Positions 17,026-30,195 of a DNA stretch of 64,000 nt are shown here, in pieces. The notes under the pieces are model-generated. The model ran no database searches. It was given only the letters and a program-made list of their open reading frames with translations, and was not told where the DNA came from. Source of the DNA: Siderastrea siderea (lineage: Eukaryota; Cnidaria; Anthozoa; Scleractinia; Rhizangiidae); the NCBI GenBank assembly GCA_964030785.1, contig OZ034975.1:32455769-32519768 (forward strand), given 5' to 3'. Made by a program: the position numbers and the translations under genes. How positions within the stretch are numbered: the first letter of the stretch is position 1; each line of letters begins with the position of its first letter.

Positions 17026-17784
17026 ATCTTGTGATACAGCAGGAACATGAGAGGCGCCATTTATGGCTGCACGCTCTGTTACTCGTTTCTCGATGTTTTC
17101 GGACGAAGAGAGATGTTTTCTGCCGGCTCTAGTTTCTAGTCTGTGAAACTCACGGATGACGTAAAATAAAGATTACAAACAAAACATTTAAAACATAACA
17201 ATAGCTAACAAACAAAGAAAATCTTGTCAGGTTCTTGCACCGAGGCAAACCTTGGCAAACCTTAAACTGACGTCGAGAGTGAGCGGTGGACACCACAGGA
17301 AACCCAAGCGTAATATTGGAATATTATTAAACATGGCGTTTCAAAATGTCAGACTTTGTATGGGATTTCGAACATTTTGAGCAATATATAACAGCGAACT
17401 AACTGAATAAAGTTCATGGAACATTATAGTGTTGTTTGTTATCCTTACAACGCATTTTGAGCAATTTTAGGTCCATTTACTTTATTGTGTATATGTATAA
17501 TACAATGAAAAGGAAGGAAACATTTGGCCCGATTTAGCCACTTTCACCGCTCGACACGTTTCGGAATTTGCGCGAACTTACGCACAAATATAGTTCGGGC
17601 ACCCATTCTGACTTAGCGACTTGATAAAAGGATGACAAACAAACGATTTTCTCAAACCAGTTGCACGTACCGCGTGTTACCAAAGAATTAGCCACTGCAC
17701 AAAATCATAATAGCATCTCAAAATAGGCCACCATGAATCCGTGAGGATCAGAATAGTCTCGTTTGACCACGGTCGACACTGGAC
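17026..17784. other. Non-coding intron sequence
   Basis: No gene or clear repeat border. Part is presumably the 5' leader of the decayed retrotransposon read from the minus strand. Confidence 0.4.
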
Positions 17785-19169
17785 AGAGTGTAGGTTTTTG
17801 TCGAGGGTCAAGGGTCGAGGGTAATATGTCGAGGTAATATGTCGAGGGTTCAAAAATGTCGGCAATTTATTTATTATCATTTATTGTTTATATTTTTTAT
17901 TATTACTTTTTTTGAAATATTTTTCTGCATCTTAAAATATTGATTTCGTCTTCGTTCAGGCTTTGACTCTCTTGTCAAAAAAGCCAGAATTCTTAGGTCG
18001 TTTCTGCATCATCGAACAGTTTACATTTTTGTATATGATTGAATGCTTTCATGCAGTTAGCAGTATTCCTAAGATATCCAGATTTCACTTTCTAGTTGTC
18101 TGATAAGGCATCGTTTATAACAAAGCGAATAGCGAATAACGCTGTGGCTATATGCCCGGCAGCTGAGCACAGTCTCAAATTAAATGGACTAAATTCCCGG
18201 CAGTCAAAAATTTTCACCAAATTTCCCCAGAAAGCCTTTCTCAAAGAAATTCTACTTAAAAGCTGACAATTAGTTATATAACATTGAGAGAAACATCGAA
18301 TACTCTCAAGCGGGTGGGTATGCTGATACAAATTTCCGACTGCCGGGCAATTAGTCTATTTGAGACCGTCGTGCCAGGCAGCCTGAGCAGAAATTTTTCT
18401 ACGTGTCAATGACACAGCAAATTTATAGTGAGCCCAGGCTCAGACATTCCTTCAACTGAAAAACCAAAATGATTTTTGGAATACATACATACATACACTT
18501 TATTAAGCATCCCTGAGAAGGGTTTTTCAGCATCAATATTAAAATACAAAACGTAAATAAAATATAACTAGAAAAGCTTTGTACAATGTTGTTCGTCCTA
18601 ATTTACATCACAAATTAATCCATTAATTAAACGTTTCTTAAAAACTGTATTGTCTGCTATTTGCTTCAAATCCTCATTTAGGCTGTTCCATATTTTTACA
18701 CCACGATAATAAAAGGCGCGCTGGCCGGCAGCAATTCTACAAGACGGAATGTTAAGGTTGCCCCTATGTCTTGTCTGTCTGTCGTGAATAGAAGACCGCT
18801 TGACATTTCTAAACGAACATCTGATACCCTCAAGCCGTTTGTATGAGCTTAGCAGTGGAAATTCTGTAACACTTTCCGACTGCGGAGGCCGAGCTGAAAA
18901 TTTTCTAAGTGTCAAGGTCATAGCGATTTCATAGCATGCCTATGCGAAAGTATCCCATCAACTACACAGCCAAAATAATTTTTGGAATTGCTTGACATTT
19001 CTAAACAAAGATATAATAGTCTCATGAGGTTTGAGAAAGGCTTTCTGGAGAAATAAGGAAAGGCTATTTGTAATAAATAAATCTCCTACATTTTTGAACC
19101 CTCGACATCTTACCCTCGACCCTCGACATTTTAGCCTCGACCCTCGACCCTCGCCAAAACCTACACTCT
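17785..19169. mobile_element. Inverted-repeat element with TCGAGGGT subterminal repeats
   Basis: About 80-bp inverted ends start AGAGTGTAGGTTTT (17785) and end AAAACCTACACTCT (19169). Both ends contain multiple TCGAGGGT units and finish in GGTTCAAAAATGT on the inner side. The 1.4-kb interior carries a LINE fragment. No clear target duplication was found. Confidence 0.68.
18483..18921 (-). pseudogene. LINE (non-LTR retrotransposon) 3' end
   Basis: The minus-strand frame 18598-18921 reads RQTRHRGNLNIPSCR, AFYYRGVKIWNSLNEDLKQI, the typical C-terminal 'YRGxKxWNSL' tail of LINE ORF2 proteins. On the same strand it is followed by a short 3' UTR ending in a TGTA/GTAT microsatellite tail (about 18485-18497). 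It is 5'-truncated, as is usual for LINE copies, and is nested in the inverted-repeat element 17785-19169. Confidence 0.75.
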
Positions 19170-19354
19170 TCAAGCGGATAGCAAAAATAAATCATTCCCA
19201 TTTCTGAATTTATATCCATTTTAGGGTGTATATTTTCTTGTTTTTGGAATAAGTAGGTTACCTGACCGGCTTCATGCAAATATTAAAATGGATATAGTAT
19301 AGACTGACAATTTTAGAATAAAACATTTTCACGTGCGTGAGGATATGAATTTAA

Positions 19355-19723
19355 AGGAGAAGGTCACTCCAGAAAAGGTGTATTTTTGGAAATCGCCAAT
19401 AAAAAGACAACACTAAGTTAAGTTACTGACCGTGGTTTTAGCTTCTAAAGTGCATCTGATCCCACTGAAATTCCTCTCCAAAGAGGGCCAAAATTCAACA
19501 CTGCGCACCGCCATTTTGAATCGTACTTAGCATCCTGTCCGTGACGTCAAAATGTACAACGAGACCAGCGGTCGGGTAACGTGGGCTCGTGTTTCGCTTT
19601 GGAGAGAATTTTAGTGGGATTGGATGCTTTTTACAAGCTAAAACCACTGTCAGTAACTCAACTTAGTGTTATCTTTTTATTGGTGATTTAAAAAAAACAC
19701 CGTTTCTGGAGTGACCTTCTCCT
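19355..19723. mobile_element. MITE with TTAA target site, long inverted arms
   Basis: TTAA occurs at both borders (19351-19354 and 19724-19727). The termini AGGAGAAGGTCACTCC and GGAGTGACCTTCTCCT extend into imperfect arms of about 130 bp, so the element can fold back on itself. A TTAA duplication is piggyBac-like. Confidence 0.75.
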
Positions 19724-20452
19724 TTAAATGAATTTGCCGACTTCGGTTCGTAAAAATATATCTGATATATAAAAACTATCGACGATTCAAGTTGCATTGG
19801 CGGAAAAAAATTGAACACATTCAATTTACGCATAGTACGTATTAAAAATTTACGCAGTATTTAACATTTAAGACTGACCTGCATTATAAACGTTTTAAAG
19901 ATGTTCAATTTACCATGCACGAATAGAAGCATAGGAGGAAGGCGAAACACGGTTCACTTTTTTTTTCTTGACTCGTTTTCATTTTCTAACGGCCAAGACC
20001 GTTTTAATTTATTTCGATAACTTAATTTCCTCCATGAGGTCACGGAGGCCCACGCATTCCACCTTTCTTGCGCGAACCAAACTCCGTTGGAGCATAGGGA
20101 GCCAAAGCTTCAGTTATGACTATAAGTCAATACAATTCTATGAAATTATCTTACTTACTCGCTATTTGGGGCAAAGGGTCGCTCTCCGAGCGAAAATAAG
20201 CGTCTTTTTAATTTATCCTTCAATTAGTATTATAATATTATGCAAGGTTGCACAGTAATCTGCCATTTCACCCGCACAAAAGCCTACCTCTGTTCATTAA
20301 ATGAGCTATATTTCTTGAAATACTCCATTTCCACTCACAATTTCCTCAAACCAGAATAAACCCGTGGTAATGAAACAAATATTCTCCGGAAAAGTTCCAT
20401 CTTTCCCAACGTTTGCTACCATAAAATGGCAACATTTTGAGCTTCTTGCACA

Positions 20453-20749
20453 AAAAATCAAATGTCGGTATTCGTCCGCCAACCTCTCATCTCGCTGTTC
20501 TCTTCTCATTGGACAATTGGCACAATAGTGCGGACGTGCAAAGCCTGCTGTGTCGGGGAGCTGGCATGATAAGCAAGCGCAAATCGTCACGCTTCACGCA
20601 TAAAATGTAGAACCCCTTCTCAGTAGATTTTGTCCTGTCCGCGTTATTGTGCAAATTGTCCAATGAGAAGAGAACAGCAAGACTAGATTAGCATATTTGC
20701 ATATACTCGTGCGCAGAGGTCGGTGGACAAATACCGTCATTTCATTTTT
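20453..20749. mobile_element. Fold-back MITE of about 300 bp
   Basis: Left arm 20453-20533 and right arm 20637-20749 are inverted copies: AAATGTCGGTATTCGTCC against GGACAAATACCGTCATTT, and CTCTTCTCATTGGACAATT with its complement. It has no coding capacity. Confidence 0.65.
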
Positions 20750-21786
20750 CGAACCGAACGAACTATATTTGTAAATTTCGCATGTAATTTGTCGAATACA
20801 CCTCCCATACACTAGCCTCCCACGCAGTCGTTTTTAGGGGAGTCGTATTACCCTCCTCCCCACAAACGCCTGCTTACCCGAGTTCGAGATTCCTTTCCGC
20901 CGCTTAGCCAATCACATTGTACCTACTTACGGCTGGAAGGTTGACCTTGACCCCAGGACGCTTTCGCGGGAACACATGCAGATAAACATGACGCGCGGCA
21001 TAAACTTTAAATTGTTAGTGAACGTCACCTCAAAATCGTTGAATGCCGGGGTAACTAAGTTTTCGAAGCTTTCAAATGGCACATTGAACTTAAATTTTGG
21101 AGAAACAAATTTTTTATGAGCGCGATTTGCTCTGTTTAGACATGAAATTTGCAACCGGGTGATTGCAAACGGGTGATTCAAACCTTATAACGTGATGCGC
21201 GGCACTACGTGAATAACTATTTTTTTCCAAAAGCATCTAATGCAGGAATAACTACATTATCTGAGCTTTCAAATAGTACATTTAACTTAGAAATTCAGGA
21301 GTATCTGCAGAAATCTGTCGAGGGATTTTAAACTGACTGATGAATTCATCGTAAATGATATAACCTCTGTGTATTCACAAATAGCGATTGTAAACTAACA
21401 GTCCCTGCTGCAGTAGCCCCTTCTGCTTAGAAAATGTCAAGCGTGAAAAGCATGTGAACGTGCGTTGTAATAACCGCCTTGGCCCTTCGACGCGAAGATC
21501 GTAAAAACGTTAGCGGATATGCCAGCGAACTTGAGTATTTCTCCGCTGAAACGCGCTTGGAAAGATTTCCGCACAGCCCCATATTTCATTATGCATGCAG
21601 TTCTTTGTTTAAAGAAAACAATAGCGCGCATTTGTAATGGCATTTGTAAGTCCATACGGGCGTAGAAAAAATTAGCGGATTTCGGGTCAGAAATACGGAA
21701 AATCAAGCAATTTTTTTTTTGATTTTTGTACTTTTCCCGTGTTTTTTAAGCTGTTTCGAGCTTGAACTTTTAGAAAAAATGCGTAT
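20750..21786. other. Intron sequence with a diverged duplication
   Basis: Two loosely similar segments (about 20985-21130 and 21190-21310) share 'GCGCGGCA' and 'GAGCTTTCAAATAGTACATT'-like blocks, suggesting an old roughly 200-bp duplication. Nothing else was recognised. Confidence 0.4.
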
Positions 21787-21790
21787 TTAA

Positions 21791-22448
21791 GGACGTTCGC
21801 GCGAAAAACTTCTACAATACAGATTTTTTTCATACTTTGGCTACAGTCAGATAATGAGTTACCTATGTCAGAACTGGAAAAAAATTGGGGGGTCACCGAC
21901 TTCGTTTTCGAAATAAAGCGCGTCAAAAACTACCCCAATTTTGAGAAATCGGCCCTCGTAACTCGACATGGCCTCAGTGCTTGTTAGTTGAAAAATATTA
22001 AAAATGATTCGCTGTAGACCCACTTTCTTAGTCAAACTTTACTTAAGTGGGTCTGTTAAGTAAATAATTTGAACCGGTGTGATCCTTTTAGTTAAATTTA
22101 ACCTCTAAGATCGACTTTACCGAACACCGTGCAGCTTCAATAATAGTAGAATTCGATGATGCGAGGGCAGAAAAGTTGAAAAAAATCAAACTTCTGCAAT
22201 ACAGATTTTCTCTAATTTTTCACAAAACGTAGATAATCGACAAAGAAAGTGATCTATCAAAAGAAAATATGGGGTCACCGAACATTTAAGAGAGTTTAAC
22301 CCGTGCATAGATATTAAAGTGCCCACTAGCGCTATATATCTCCACATTTCTTCAACAGCACGCGCGCTCAATGCATGACGTGGCATGACATCACGAAGTG
22401 AATTGCGTGCGCAGTAAGGATGCGCAGTAACAATTGGCGCGAACGTCC
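21791..22448. mobile_element. MITE, TIR GGACGTTCGCGC, TTAA flanks
   Basis: GGACGTTCGCGC at 21791 and GCGCGAACGTCC ending at 22448 are bordered by TTAA (21787-21790 and 22449-22452). The interior contains two copies of a CTTCT(A/G)CAATACAGATTTT block. No gene. Confidence 0.75.
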
Positions 22449-22452
22449 TTAA

Positions 22453-24784
22453 GTCGTCGGGTTAGCGATAAATGAGGTTATGGACAGCACGTATTTTGTA
22501 AACGAAAATAACAATTTTTAAAAATAAGAGGTTTTCTTACCTTTCTTGTGTCTTTAGTCGTTTATTTTTTGCTTTCCTTCTTCACATGGAGCCAATGCAA
22601 AGAGATCAGAAATTTGCATTCGCGAACAGTTCGTCACACGGATGGTTCGATGTGGTGGAGAGATTGAAAATGGCGATTTTGATAGGGGAAAGAACGCGAA
22701 TGTTTGACTTTTTTTGGTATGTATTTGTTGTTACGATATAAGGCCATTGGTCTCTTAAAGAATTTTGGAGAGAAGTGCCAAAATTCAAGATTTACAACAA
22801 ATAAATAACTTTCAATCGGTCACGTGACGGCCAACATTGTGTTACCTTTCGCTTCGCTTATTAAGTGTTAGGGACAAATAATCAAGGACGGTTATTCTCG
22901 TTCAAAACGCTTCAAATCACCCCAAAAGGCCATTAAATAGGAAGTAATGCAACACAGAAATAAAAGCTTTCCAACGTAACAGCGTGTAGTTGGAAAGCAT
23001 TTTCATTACGATTCGTAGCATTTTTCATTACGTTTGTGATAGCCTTTTGTTCTTAATTATTTTGACACTTAAGATTACGTAACTACGTTTGACGGTATGC
23101 TAATAAATATTTGTATAAATATCGAGGTATTAGCATTTTTTGGCTATCTCACCTTTTGGACAGTCGCCGGGTGGAACCAAACATAAAATTATGAATTTAG
23201 TCTAAAGCTTTAACCCTCGGAGCTTTGTACGCTGCATTCGATCGGGGAGTACATTCCCGGGCTTTTTTGTCCCAGTGGGGTTTTTATTCCGGGTTTTCGC
23301 ACCGGGCGGCGTATCAAAGCATTGCATTTTCCTTTTATAGGTTTTTTCCTAGCTTTCATTTTTTTCGTTATGCTTTTTATTCATGTAACTGCACTTGCAC
23401 TGTCTTTTAATTTCTTTTTCTATAGTACTGTACGTGTATCCGTGTTGATCTTAAGTATTAAATATATTCAAGAGAAAATAAGGGGACAGAGAGGGATTCT
23501 GAGGGCGTTGGCTGGGATATGTCAATTCCACAAAAGTTATTTATAGACTGGCTTTTGAACGGAAGCCTGTTTCCCGAAACGTCCGCATCAATACCATTTC
23601 CCTTGTTTTTCGAAGTCGTTTTCATCGACAAAACGTAAGACCACTTGGTCCGCCATTACAAGCAAAATTTTGAATGGTACTTCAAACAACAGATCGAGGT
23701 TGCCTTTATGTGGACGTCCTGAATTCAGACTTCCGTTGCAAATGGCCGTCTAAAAATAACTTTTCCGAACTTGGCATGTCCCAAAGCCTGGTCTGGCAGT
23801 GTCCCTCTCTGTCCCCTTATTTTCTCTTGATATATTACGTTATATCTATTATTTGTTTAAGATCATTGTAATTGTTCGGTGTTTTCTTCGTTTTACCTTG
23901 TGCATCAGCTGCGGTGTTATTTCGCTTATGTTATCACAATTTATTGTAAATACTTGCACTCTTCATAATCTTGTTTAATAAAGCGCTGGTACATGTTGTC
24001 CATCAGGCACCCAGCACGGGCCACACTCCATGATTGTCGTTGTGTTATTACTTGCGCTTTTTGCGCGGAGTGCGAAGGGTAGTAATGAACAAAGTGAACC
24101 ATTTATTATTGTGAATTATTTCGCATTAATGGCAGTTAAAGCGTATTTGCTGCATTTTTCATACAAACTCTTATATTTTGCCGAGGTCATAATACATGCA
24201 AAATGGAACAGGTTAATATATGCGCTCCTCTCATAGTGAGCTTGGGCTACCTGTGGTTCAACATCACAACAGCAATTAAGGAAGGCGTCTGAACTTATTT
24301 CTTGTGTGGTTTACTTAGCTTTATTATAAAATGCTGTGGAGCGTGATTTCATATTACAATTAAGGAGGCTCGCAACAGTTTTTTTGACCTTGGAGTGTAT
24401 CTTTTAAAATCAAAATTTCGCGTAGAAGATAAACTTCGATTTCCTTGATACCACACCACCTTTTCAACAGATGACCAAAGTTTATTTTTGCATTGGTTTC
24501 GTAGCAACAGCTGTCACCATAGCAACGGTAATGGACAACACCTCATCTTAAATAATGTCGAATGTCTCGAAAACTAGTCGGACACTTTATGACGAAACTT
24601 GAACTATGTGAACTACTCAGCCTACACAACTTGTGTGCGAAATTAGGGAAAAATCTGTAAAAGCATTTTCAAGTAAATCATGATTCATTTTTTACGGGCT
24701 GATTTTGGTCATTCCTGCAATTTTCTCCATTATTTCAAGAAAGATAAAACTTAACACTTTCTCTTTTCAGTTGAAAGATCTTTT
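22453..24784. other. Intron; contains one inverted repeat near 23.45-23.87 kb
   Basis: The block AAGAGAAAATAAGGGGACAG and its GATCTTAA-type flank occurs at about 23448-23497 and inverted at about 23800-23867, so a roughly 420-bp fold-back element is likely. The rest shows no gene. Confidence 0.5.
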
Positions 24785-25735
24785 ATGATAGCAAAACATT
24801 CTTAATGTACATTGAACTTCCGAGGTGGCTGCAATTTTAACATATTTGTGTTGAAAAACTTCTAAAATGCAGCACAAATCAGTCAAAAAGTTCGTAATTT
24901 GCATAAATAGAAATATTTCTAAACTGCCCTTACAGATATTTCTTTTAAATTGATTGATGTTCCAGGACGTTTTAGGCTGAATAAACATTTCTATTATTAG
25001 ATAAGAAGACTGAATCTCGGTCAAGTTTCAATCATTTATTAGCTTTCAACGAGCAACAGTTTTAATTTGGTTTTCCTGGTCTATTTTACGGTTATTCACG
25101 TGCAATGAATATTTATACACGTTGCCCTTGCGTCCTCTCGTGCGTTGATAATTCCTTCTCATAATAAAAAAAATATATTCGTCTTCTGAGCTTGTTCCTC
25201 GTTATTTTTCGGCCCCAGTTTAATGCAATCATGGGCGTTAACATGTATGCAATCCGTAATTAAAAATGCTAAAACGTCATTCAGTATTTCAAGACTAATG
25301 GAAAAGAGCCTCCAGGAAGAAGCTCAGAAGACGAAAATTTTTTATTGTTATGAGAAGGAATTATGAATGCACGAGAGGAAACAAGTGCAGTGTGTATAAA
25401 TGTTCATTGCACGTGAATACCGTGTAACCGGGAAAACCAAAATAAAACTGTTGCTTGTTGAAAGTTAATAACGACTGAAACCCGGCCAAGATTCAGCCTT
25501 CTTATCTAATAAACGAAATGTTTATTCAGCTGAAACATCAAAAAGAATTATCATTCTAGCGGCAATCAATTTAAGAGAAAAATCTGTAAAGGCAGTTAAG
25601 AAATATTTCTATATATGGAAATTACGACCTTTGGACTGATTTGTGCTACATCTTAAAAGTTTTTAAATATAAATATCTTAAAATCGCAGCCACCTAGGAA
25701 GTTCAATGTACATTAAGAATGTTTTGCTCCTTAAG
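24785..25735. repeat. Large imperfect palindrome (arms about 430 bp)
   Basis: Almost the whole of 24785-25210 recurs inverted at about 25300-25735, for example CATTCTTAATGTACATTGAA against TTCAATGTACATTAAGAATG. A loop of about 90 bp lies between. It could be a fold-back transposon or an inverted duplication; terminal motif and target duplication are not clear. Confidence 0.8.
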
Positions 25736-26489
25736 AGAGTTGTGGTTGAACAAGCTATTAACATATAGCAGGCATAACTGAGCAGAGGGGAAGATGAACA
25801 AAGAGGAACGTGAACAAAGTGTTCTTCTTTGCATACCTTTTATGAGAAACCTATCCAATAACTAAGTAAGTAAGTGACAGTTGACATTGAATGTGTGGCA
25901 GCAAAATTGGTTTTTCAAAGTGATTTTAGGTGATTTATGAAAATTTGAGTGGAATTATTTGCAGCATACGCGTATAGCTTTCGGATTTGTTTTTTGCAAT
26001 ATTTTGTTGTTTTCAAGCTTAAAAACAATAAAAAAATTCTAACGGGCAAATTTGACGCGCGTATGCTGCAATTGATTTCACCCTTTGGTTTCTCATTTTT
26101 CCCCATGGGAATTAGATTGACCATATTGCATAATTTTGGTTTTTACATGTACACTGTAGATGTAAAGGTGCTTACACCTGCTATAACGCTAAATTGAGCT
26201 TAATTCTAAGGACTCCATAAACTATGTCAAGCAGATTCACATACACGTATAAGTTGTATCATGTAAACTTGGAGGAGCCTCAGACTCATCACCACATTTA
26301 CAAGTAAGTCTCAATGAAAAAGCAGTAATAAAGGCAAACTATACTAAGCCGTCATAAATTGATTTATTTATTTAAAAGGACATGGATTTCTTATACCCCT
26401 TCTGAAGTTAATTGAAATAATTGTCCCTTTTCACTTCACTTGTATCTGTATTTTGAAGGATTATCTTTATTTTGTTTTTTACTTTGCAG

Positions 26490-26732
26490 ATGCACCAAGC
26501 ATCAGTCAGATTTCTGCTAATCAGACAGTAAATGAGGGAGATGATGTGACACTGACTTGTGCAGCAGCGGATAGTAAACCAACACCAAACATCACCTGGA
26601 CAAGAGTTGCTGATAACAGTGTTGTCACATTTCCTTTGACCGTCAGTAAACAAGATAAAGGAGGATACAGATGTACTGCTGATAACGGCATCGGCAACCC
26701 AGCCACGGGGGATGTCTTCATTACTGTGCAAT
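26490..26732 (+). CDS. Exon: I-set Ig domain
   Basis: The 243-base exon (81 codons, phase 1-1) lies between TTTACTTTGCAG and T|GTGAGT. It encodes a complete small Ig domain with both disulfide cysteines, VTLTCAAADS and GGYRCTADN, the ITWTR tryptophan and the D-x-G-x-Y-x-C motif. It ends in the G-strand GDVFITVQ. One N-linked site (NITW) is visible. It follows the V-like exon across an 11-kb intron. Confidence 0.9.
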
Positions 26733-28193
26733 GTGAGTGTTAGAAAGTCACGCATTCAGCTTAGTTTTGAGCAGGCTTTTGTTAATTTTATGTCCCGGAA
26801 ACTGCAGAGCTGAACTTGTCGAGGGTACAAACACTTCGATTTGATGTCTGAGTTCTACTGCCACTTGGTCGGCTATCTTTGCATCTTGCAATTATTATCT
26901 GAAATATTTTGTGTCCTCATCACACATGTCGCATTTTTAACCAGCCATCGCCATATGGCGACCGCCGGTTTATAAAATGGACACGTTTTTTTTTGCGTCA
27001 TTTCCCAGAGGAGAGAAACGACAGCGGTGTTTGCAGCTTATTAGCACGATAAGAAAAGGTGGTTTAGGAAGAGAAGGGATTGGCACTAGTATGATGATGC
27101 AATTAGTGGATTGCACCATCGATACATCATAGTTCTTGAGAAGGGAGAGAGATGAGTGTTTATTTGACGCGAGAAGTTGATTTTAATTGCATAAAGACGA
27201 AGGAATCGGTCATTAATATGGAGATCGGGGGGGGGGGGAAGCAAACTTCGCCAATTTTGGTGAGCTGATGATCCACCGAAAATTGACGTCACATCCGGTT
27301 GGAAAAATCGGGTGTTTATGGTTTTTTTCTTTCTTGTGACCACCACTTACACGCAGTTACTTATCTTGAATACCAGAGATGTTACAAAGTTACTGGATGA
27401 TCTATTTTAGCCGATATATTGGCAAAACAGAAATGTTTAGTACAGTTTTGATGGCATTTTCCAGGCAGCTTCGCGTAATGTCATGGCGAGTATGTCGCAA
27501 TTTTCAAAACAGGAGCGGATCAAACTTTTGCTTCTCGTGACTCCAGATTCAGTGAAATCGTCAATTTAAATAGCCTATGATGCGTCAAATATAAAGAAGA
27601 AAACGCCAGCAGTAACAGCTTGGATTGTTAACATCGGGAAGGTAATTAACACTCGACGTAAAGTGCTGGAAGTCCTACTCTGTCGAAACTACTCTGCACA
27701 TGATACCTGCTATCGTCTCTAACGAAGCCGCTTAAACTTTTACCTCTCGTGACCCTTGATTCAAAGGAATCGTCAATAAAAATAGCCTATCCCTAGTATA
27801 ATACACTGAAGAAAACATCGGTAGTCACAGTATGTTGTATTAACACTGGGAAGGTAAATAACACTCGATGAAAAGTGGAAGCAGTATCGAAACCAACCGC
27901 GGACATGTTTAGAAGCACTACTGATGTGGCAGACATCTGTGTACTCAAGCAGACTCAAGGTTAGTAGTCTTGTGTTTTCGAAGTTTCCGTTTTACGATGG
28001 TGGGTAGACACAATTTGTTTCTCTATATGAATGTATTCTTTGTGTTCAGATGTTTTAATAGAAGTCTGAATAAAGAGAACTGCATACTTTATTATCTCTG
28101 AATGATGAATTTTATCTGATTGAGCGATTCCTAGGTAAGGGGGAGGGGGAATTAGGGAAGGAGAGACGGTGAAACCAGCGTTGTAATAACATA
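26733..28193. repeat. Intron with a diverged tandem duplication
   Basis: Segments at about 27535-27690 and 27745-27895 align over about 150 bp (CTCGTGAC, GAATCGTCAAT, AATAGCCTAT, GGGAAGGTAA, AACACTCGA), a duplication roughly 210 bp apart. Another block near 27268-27305 (GATCCACCGAAAATTGACGT) recurs inverted near 32105-32140 and is an interspersed repeat. No gene. Confidence 0.5.
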
Positions 28194-28374
28194 CAGTAGA
28201 ATCCTGATTTCTCAAACTCTCGGTTTCTGAAAACTCCTAATAATTCGAACCAAAACTGGCTTCCCTTCCCTGGTCAAACACTAATTTTACCCCCGATTTT
28301 TCAACCCTCCCCCCAAGATAATTCGAACCAATTTCCTTTTCTCCACTGAGGTTAAAAAAATCGGGATTCCACTG
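28194..28374. mobile_element. pogo/Tigger-type MITE with TA duplication
   Basis: The termini CAGTAGAATCCTGATTT (28194) and AATCGGGATTCCACTG (ending 28374) are flanked by TA on both sides. CAGTnGAATCCCGATTT ends and a TA target are characteristic of pogo/Tigger elements. At 181 bp it is non-autonomous. Confidence 0.8.
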
Positions 28375-28612
28375 TATGTTCAAGATTGGGATTAACCAAT
28401 ACAAATTGTCGACATAATTGCGGGATTATCTAGCTATCTTGCCCTTTTAATATATCCCTTTTATATTTCTACAATTAAAGGAAATAGTCCTTTATTGATC
28501 AGGCTTGTTTGGAATTTTAATTCCAGTGTTATATTGCTTGTAATGTTGATGTCTTTGTAATAAAATACAACGGCATCAACATGTTGGTCACGTTTCTACA
28601 AATTATACTTCA

Positions 28613-29031
28613 CCATTCAAAAGTAAGTTGACACTCAGTGCTTGATCCTCACATGAATCAAGTATCGAGAATCAAGACTCGATGAATGATTTTTGATTCA
28701 CAATACTTGATTCCTGTACAAATCATCGAACCGTAATAGCCTTTGTTCAGTTTCGAGTATTTGCCTCGTTTCTCAAGAAAACAACAAAACAAACAAGACA
28801 AACAAAACCAAAACCAAAATCTTTCCCCCGCATTTTAAAACGTTTCAGCTCTATACATAATTAACTCAAACTGATTAACTCGATTCTGGATTCGTGTGAA
28901 ATGGAATAGTGTTGTGTTAGTCTTGATTCTCGATAACTAATTTTTGATACTCAATTCTTGCAGAAATCGAGTGTTGAGTAGCGAGTCAAGAATTGAGACT
29001 CTCAACAAACTGTCAACTTACTTTTGAATGG
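28613..29031. mobile_element. MITE, TIR CCATTCAAAAGTAAGTTGACA
   Basis: CCATTCAAAAGTAAGTTGAC at 28613 and its complement ending at 29031 enclose about 420 bp with many TCAAGAATC/ATCGAG repeats arranged as inner inverted copies. No gene. Confidence 0.7.
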
Positions 29032-29624
29032 TACTGTACAATCTCTTTATTTGTTATTGGTTACTACACTTGTACATGTACTTTCAACTGCAAGGATAGA
29101 CAGTGGTATTTGTCATCCACATGTGATCTACATGGACATGTAGCTGGTCACTCAAGTGTTATGCAGTATATGTGCACCCTAGCTGCCATGAATTTCATAT
29201 TCTAAATGGTGTCGACTTTGTCATGTTACATTCTGTCCTAAAGGTCTTGTTACAATAGGACATTAATTTTGTCTTTCAACTATCAGTAGTCCCAATTTGT
29301 TGCAACTCAAGTTGGAAGAAAAATTGCTTAGTGTTACATTTCTTTTAATGTGTAAAATCCACCGTTATGTACATGTTAGTAATGAATAATCTAGAATTCG
29401 TCATTTATTAAAATAACTTTTATTTTTTACAGATAACAACTTGTGGGAGACCTGCCTTCAAGACCTTCTATCCAGTTTTGTTTTAAAAAAATAATTATTT
29501 TGATTGACTTTTTGCACCAGTGAGGCTACACATTGTTTGCACTTTGCCTGCTGTAGTTACTTGATTTGTTACAACACAGGGACTTCTACCAAGTCTCTTC
29601 AAGTAGAAAACATACCAACCCTTG

Positions 29625-30195
29625 GTAAAATCTATTGCATTCGTGTAATTAGTATCAAATCTTTAGCTTATTTACATATAGGTACATACACATTCAGATT
29701 TGTGACTAAAAATGTACAACAAAAATTAAATTGAGTAGCCAAAACTAAGCCCAAGTACAGTATGTTTCTATTTTAATGTCAGGTAGATATTTGCCATGTA
29801 CTATCTCATACATTTACTTAACCCTTTCACTCCTAGTAGTGGCCAAAATAAAAATTTAAGATAATGCTTAATTTCATTTTTTTTTTCAAATCCCCCAAAA
29901 CAAACTGTACCCTGCAAAAGTACTGCCAAAGAGATTTCATTTAAATGGTCACACCACAGGATTTCGTCCATAGACTCAAAAGTTGGCACTACATCACATG
30001 TCTCCATAATTGACTCCGGGAGTAAAAGGGTTAATAAAATCTATTGCATTCATGGAATGTGTACGCTTATTTGCATACAGTTACATACTTGCATGTTCAG
30101 AGTTATGAATAAAAATACAGAACAAAAATAAAATTGATTAACCCAAGTATGTAACTATGTTAATATCATGTAGATTATCATGTACTATTCTCATG
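29625..30195. repeat. Direct duplication split by a TTAA-flanked MITE
   Basis: Segments 29625-29815 and 30035-30195 align (AAAATCTATTGCATTC, TTCAGA, AAAAATAAA..GAT, CATGTACTAT). Between them is a 209-bp MITE (29822-30030) with TIR CCCTTTCACTCC / GGGAGTAAAAGGG and TTAA at both borders (29818-29821, 30031-30034). Confidence 0.65.

Noticed and set aside
22186..22386. Short frames in 20-25 kb intron sequence
   Set aside because: Lengths are expected by chance, and they lie in MITEs or AT-rich sequence.
29430..29480. Exon-like ATAACAACTTGTGGGAGACC after TTTTTTACAG
   Set aside because: No downstream donor in a consistent frame and no domain; phase does not fit the Ig gene.
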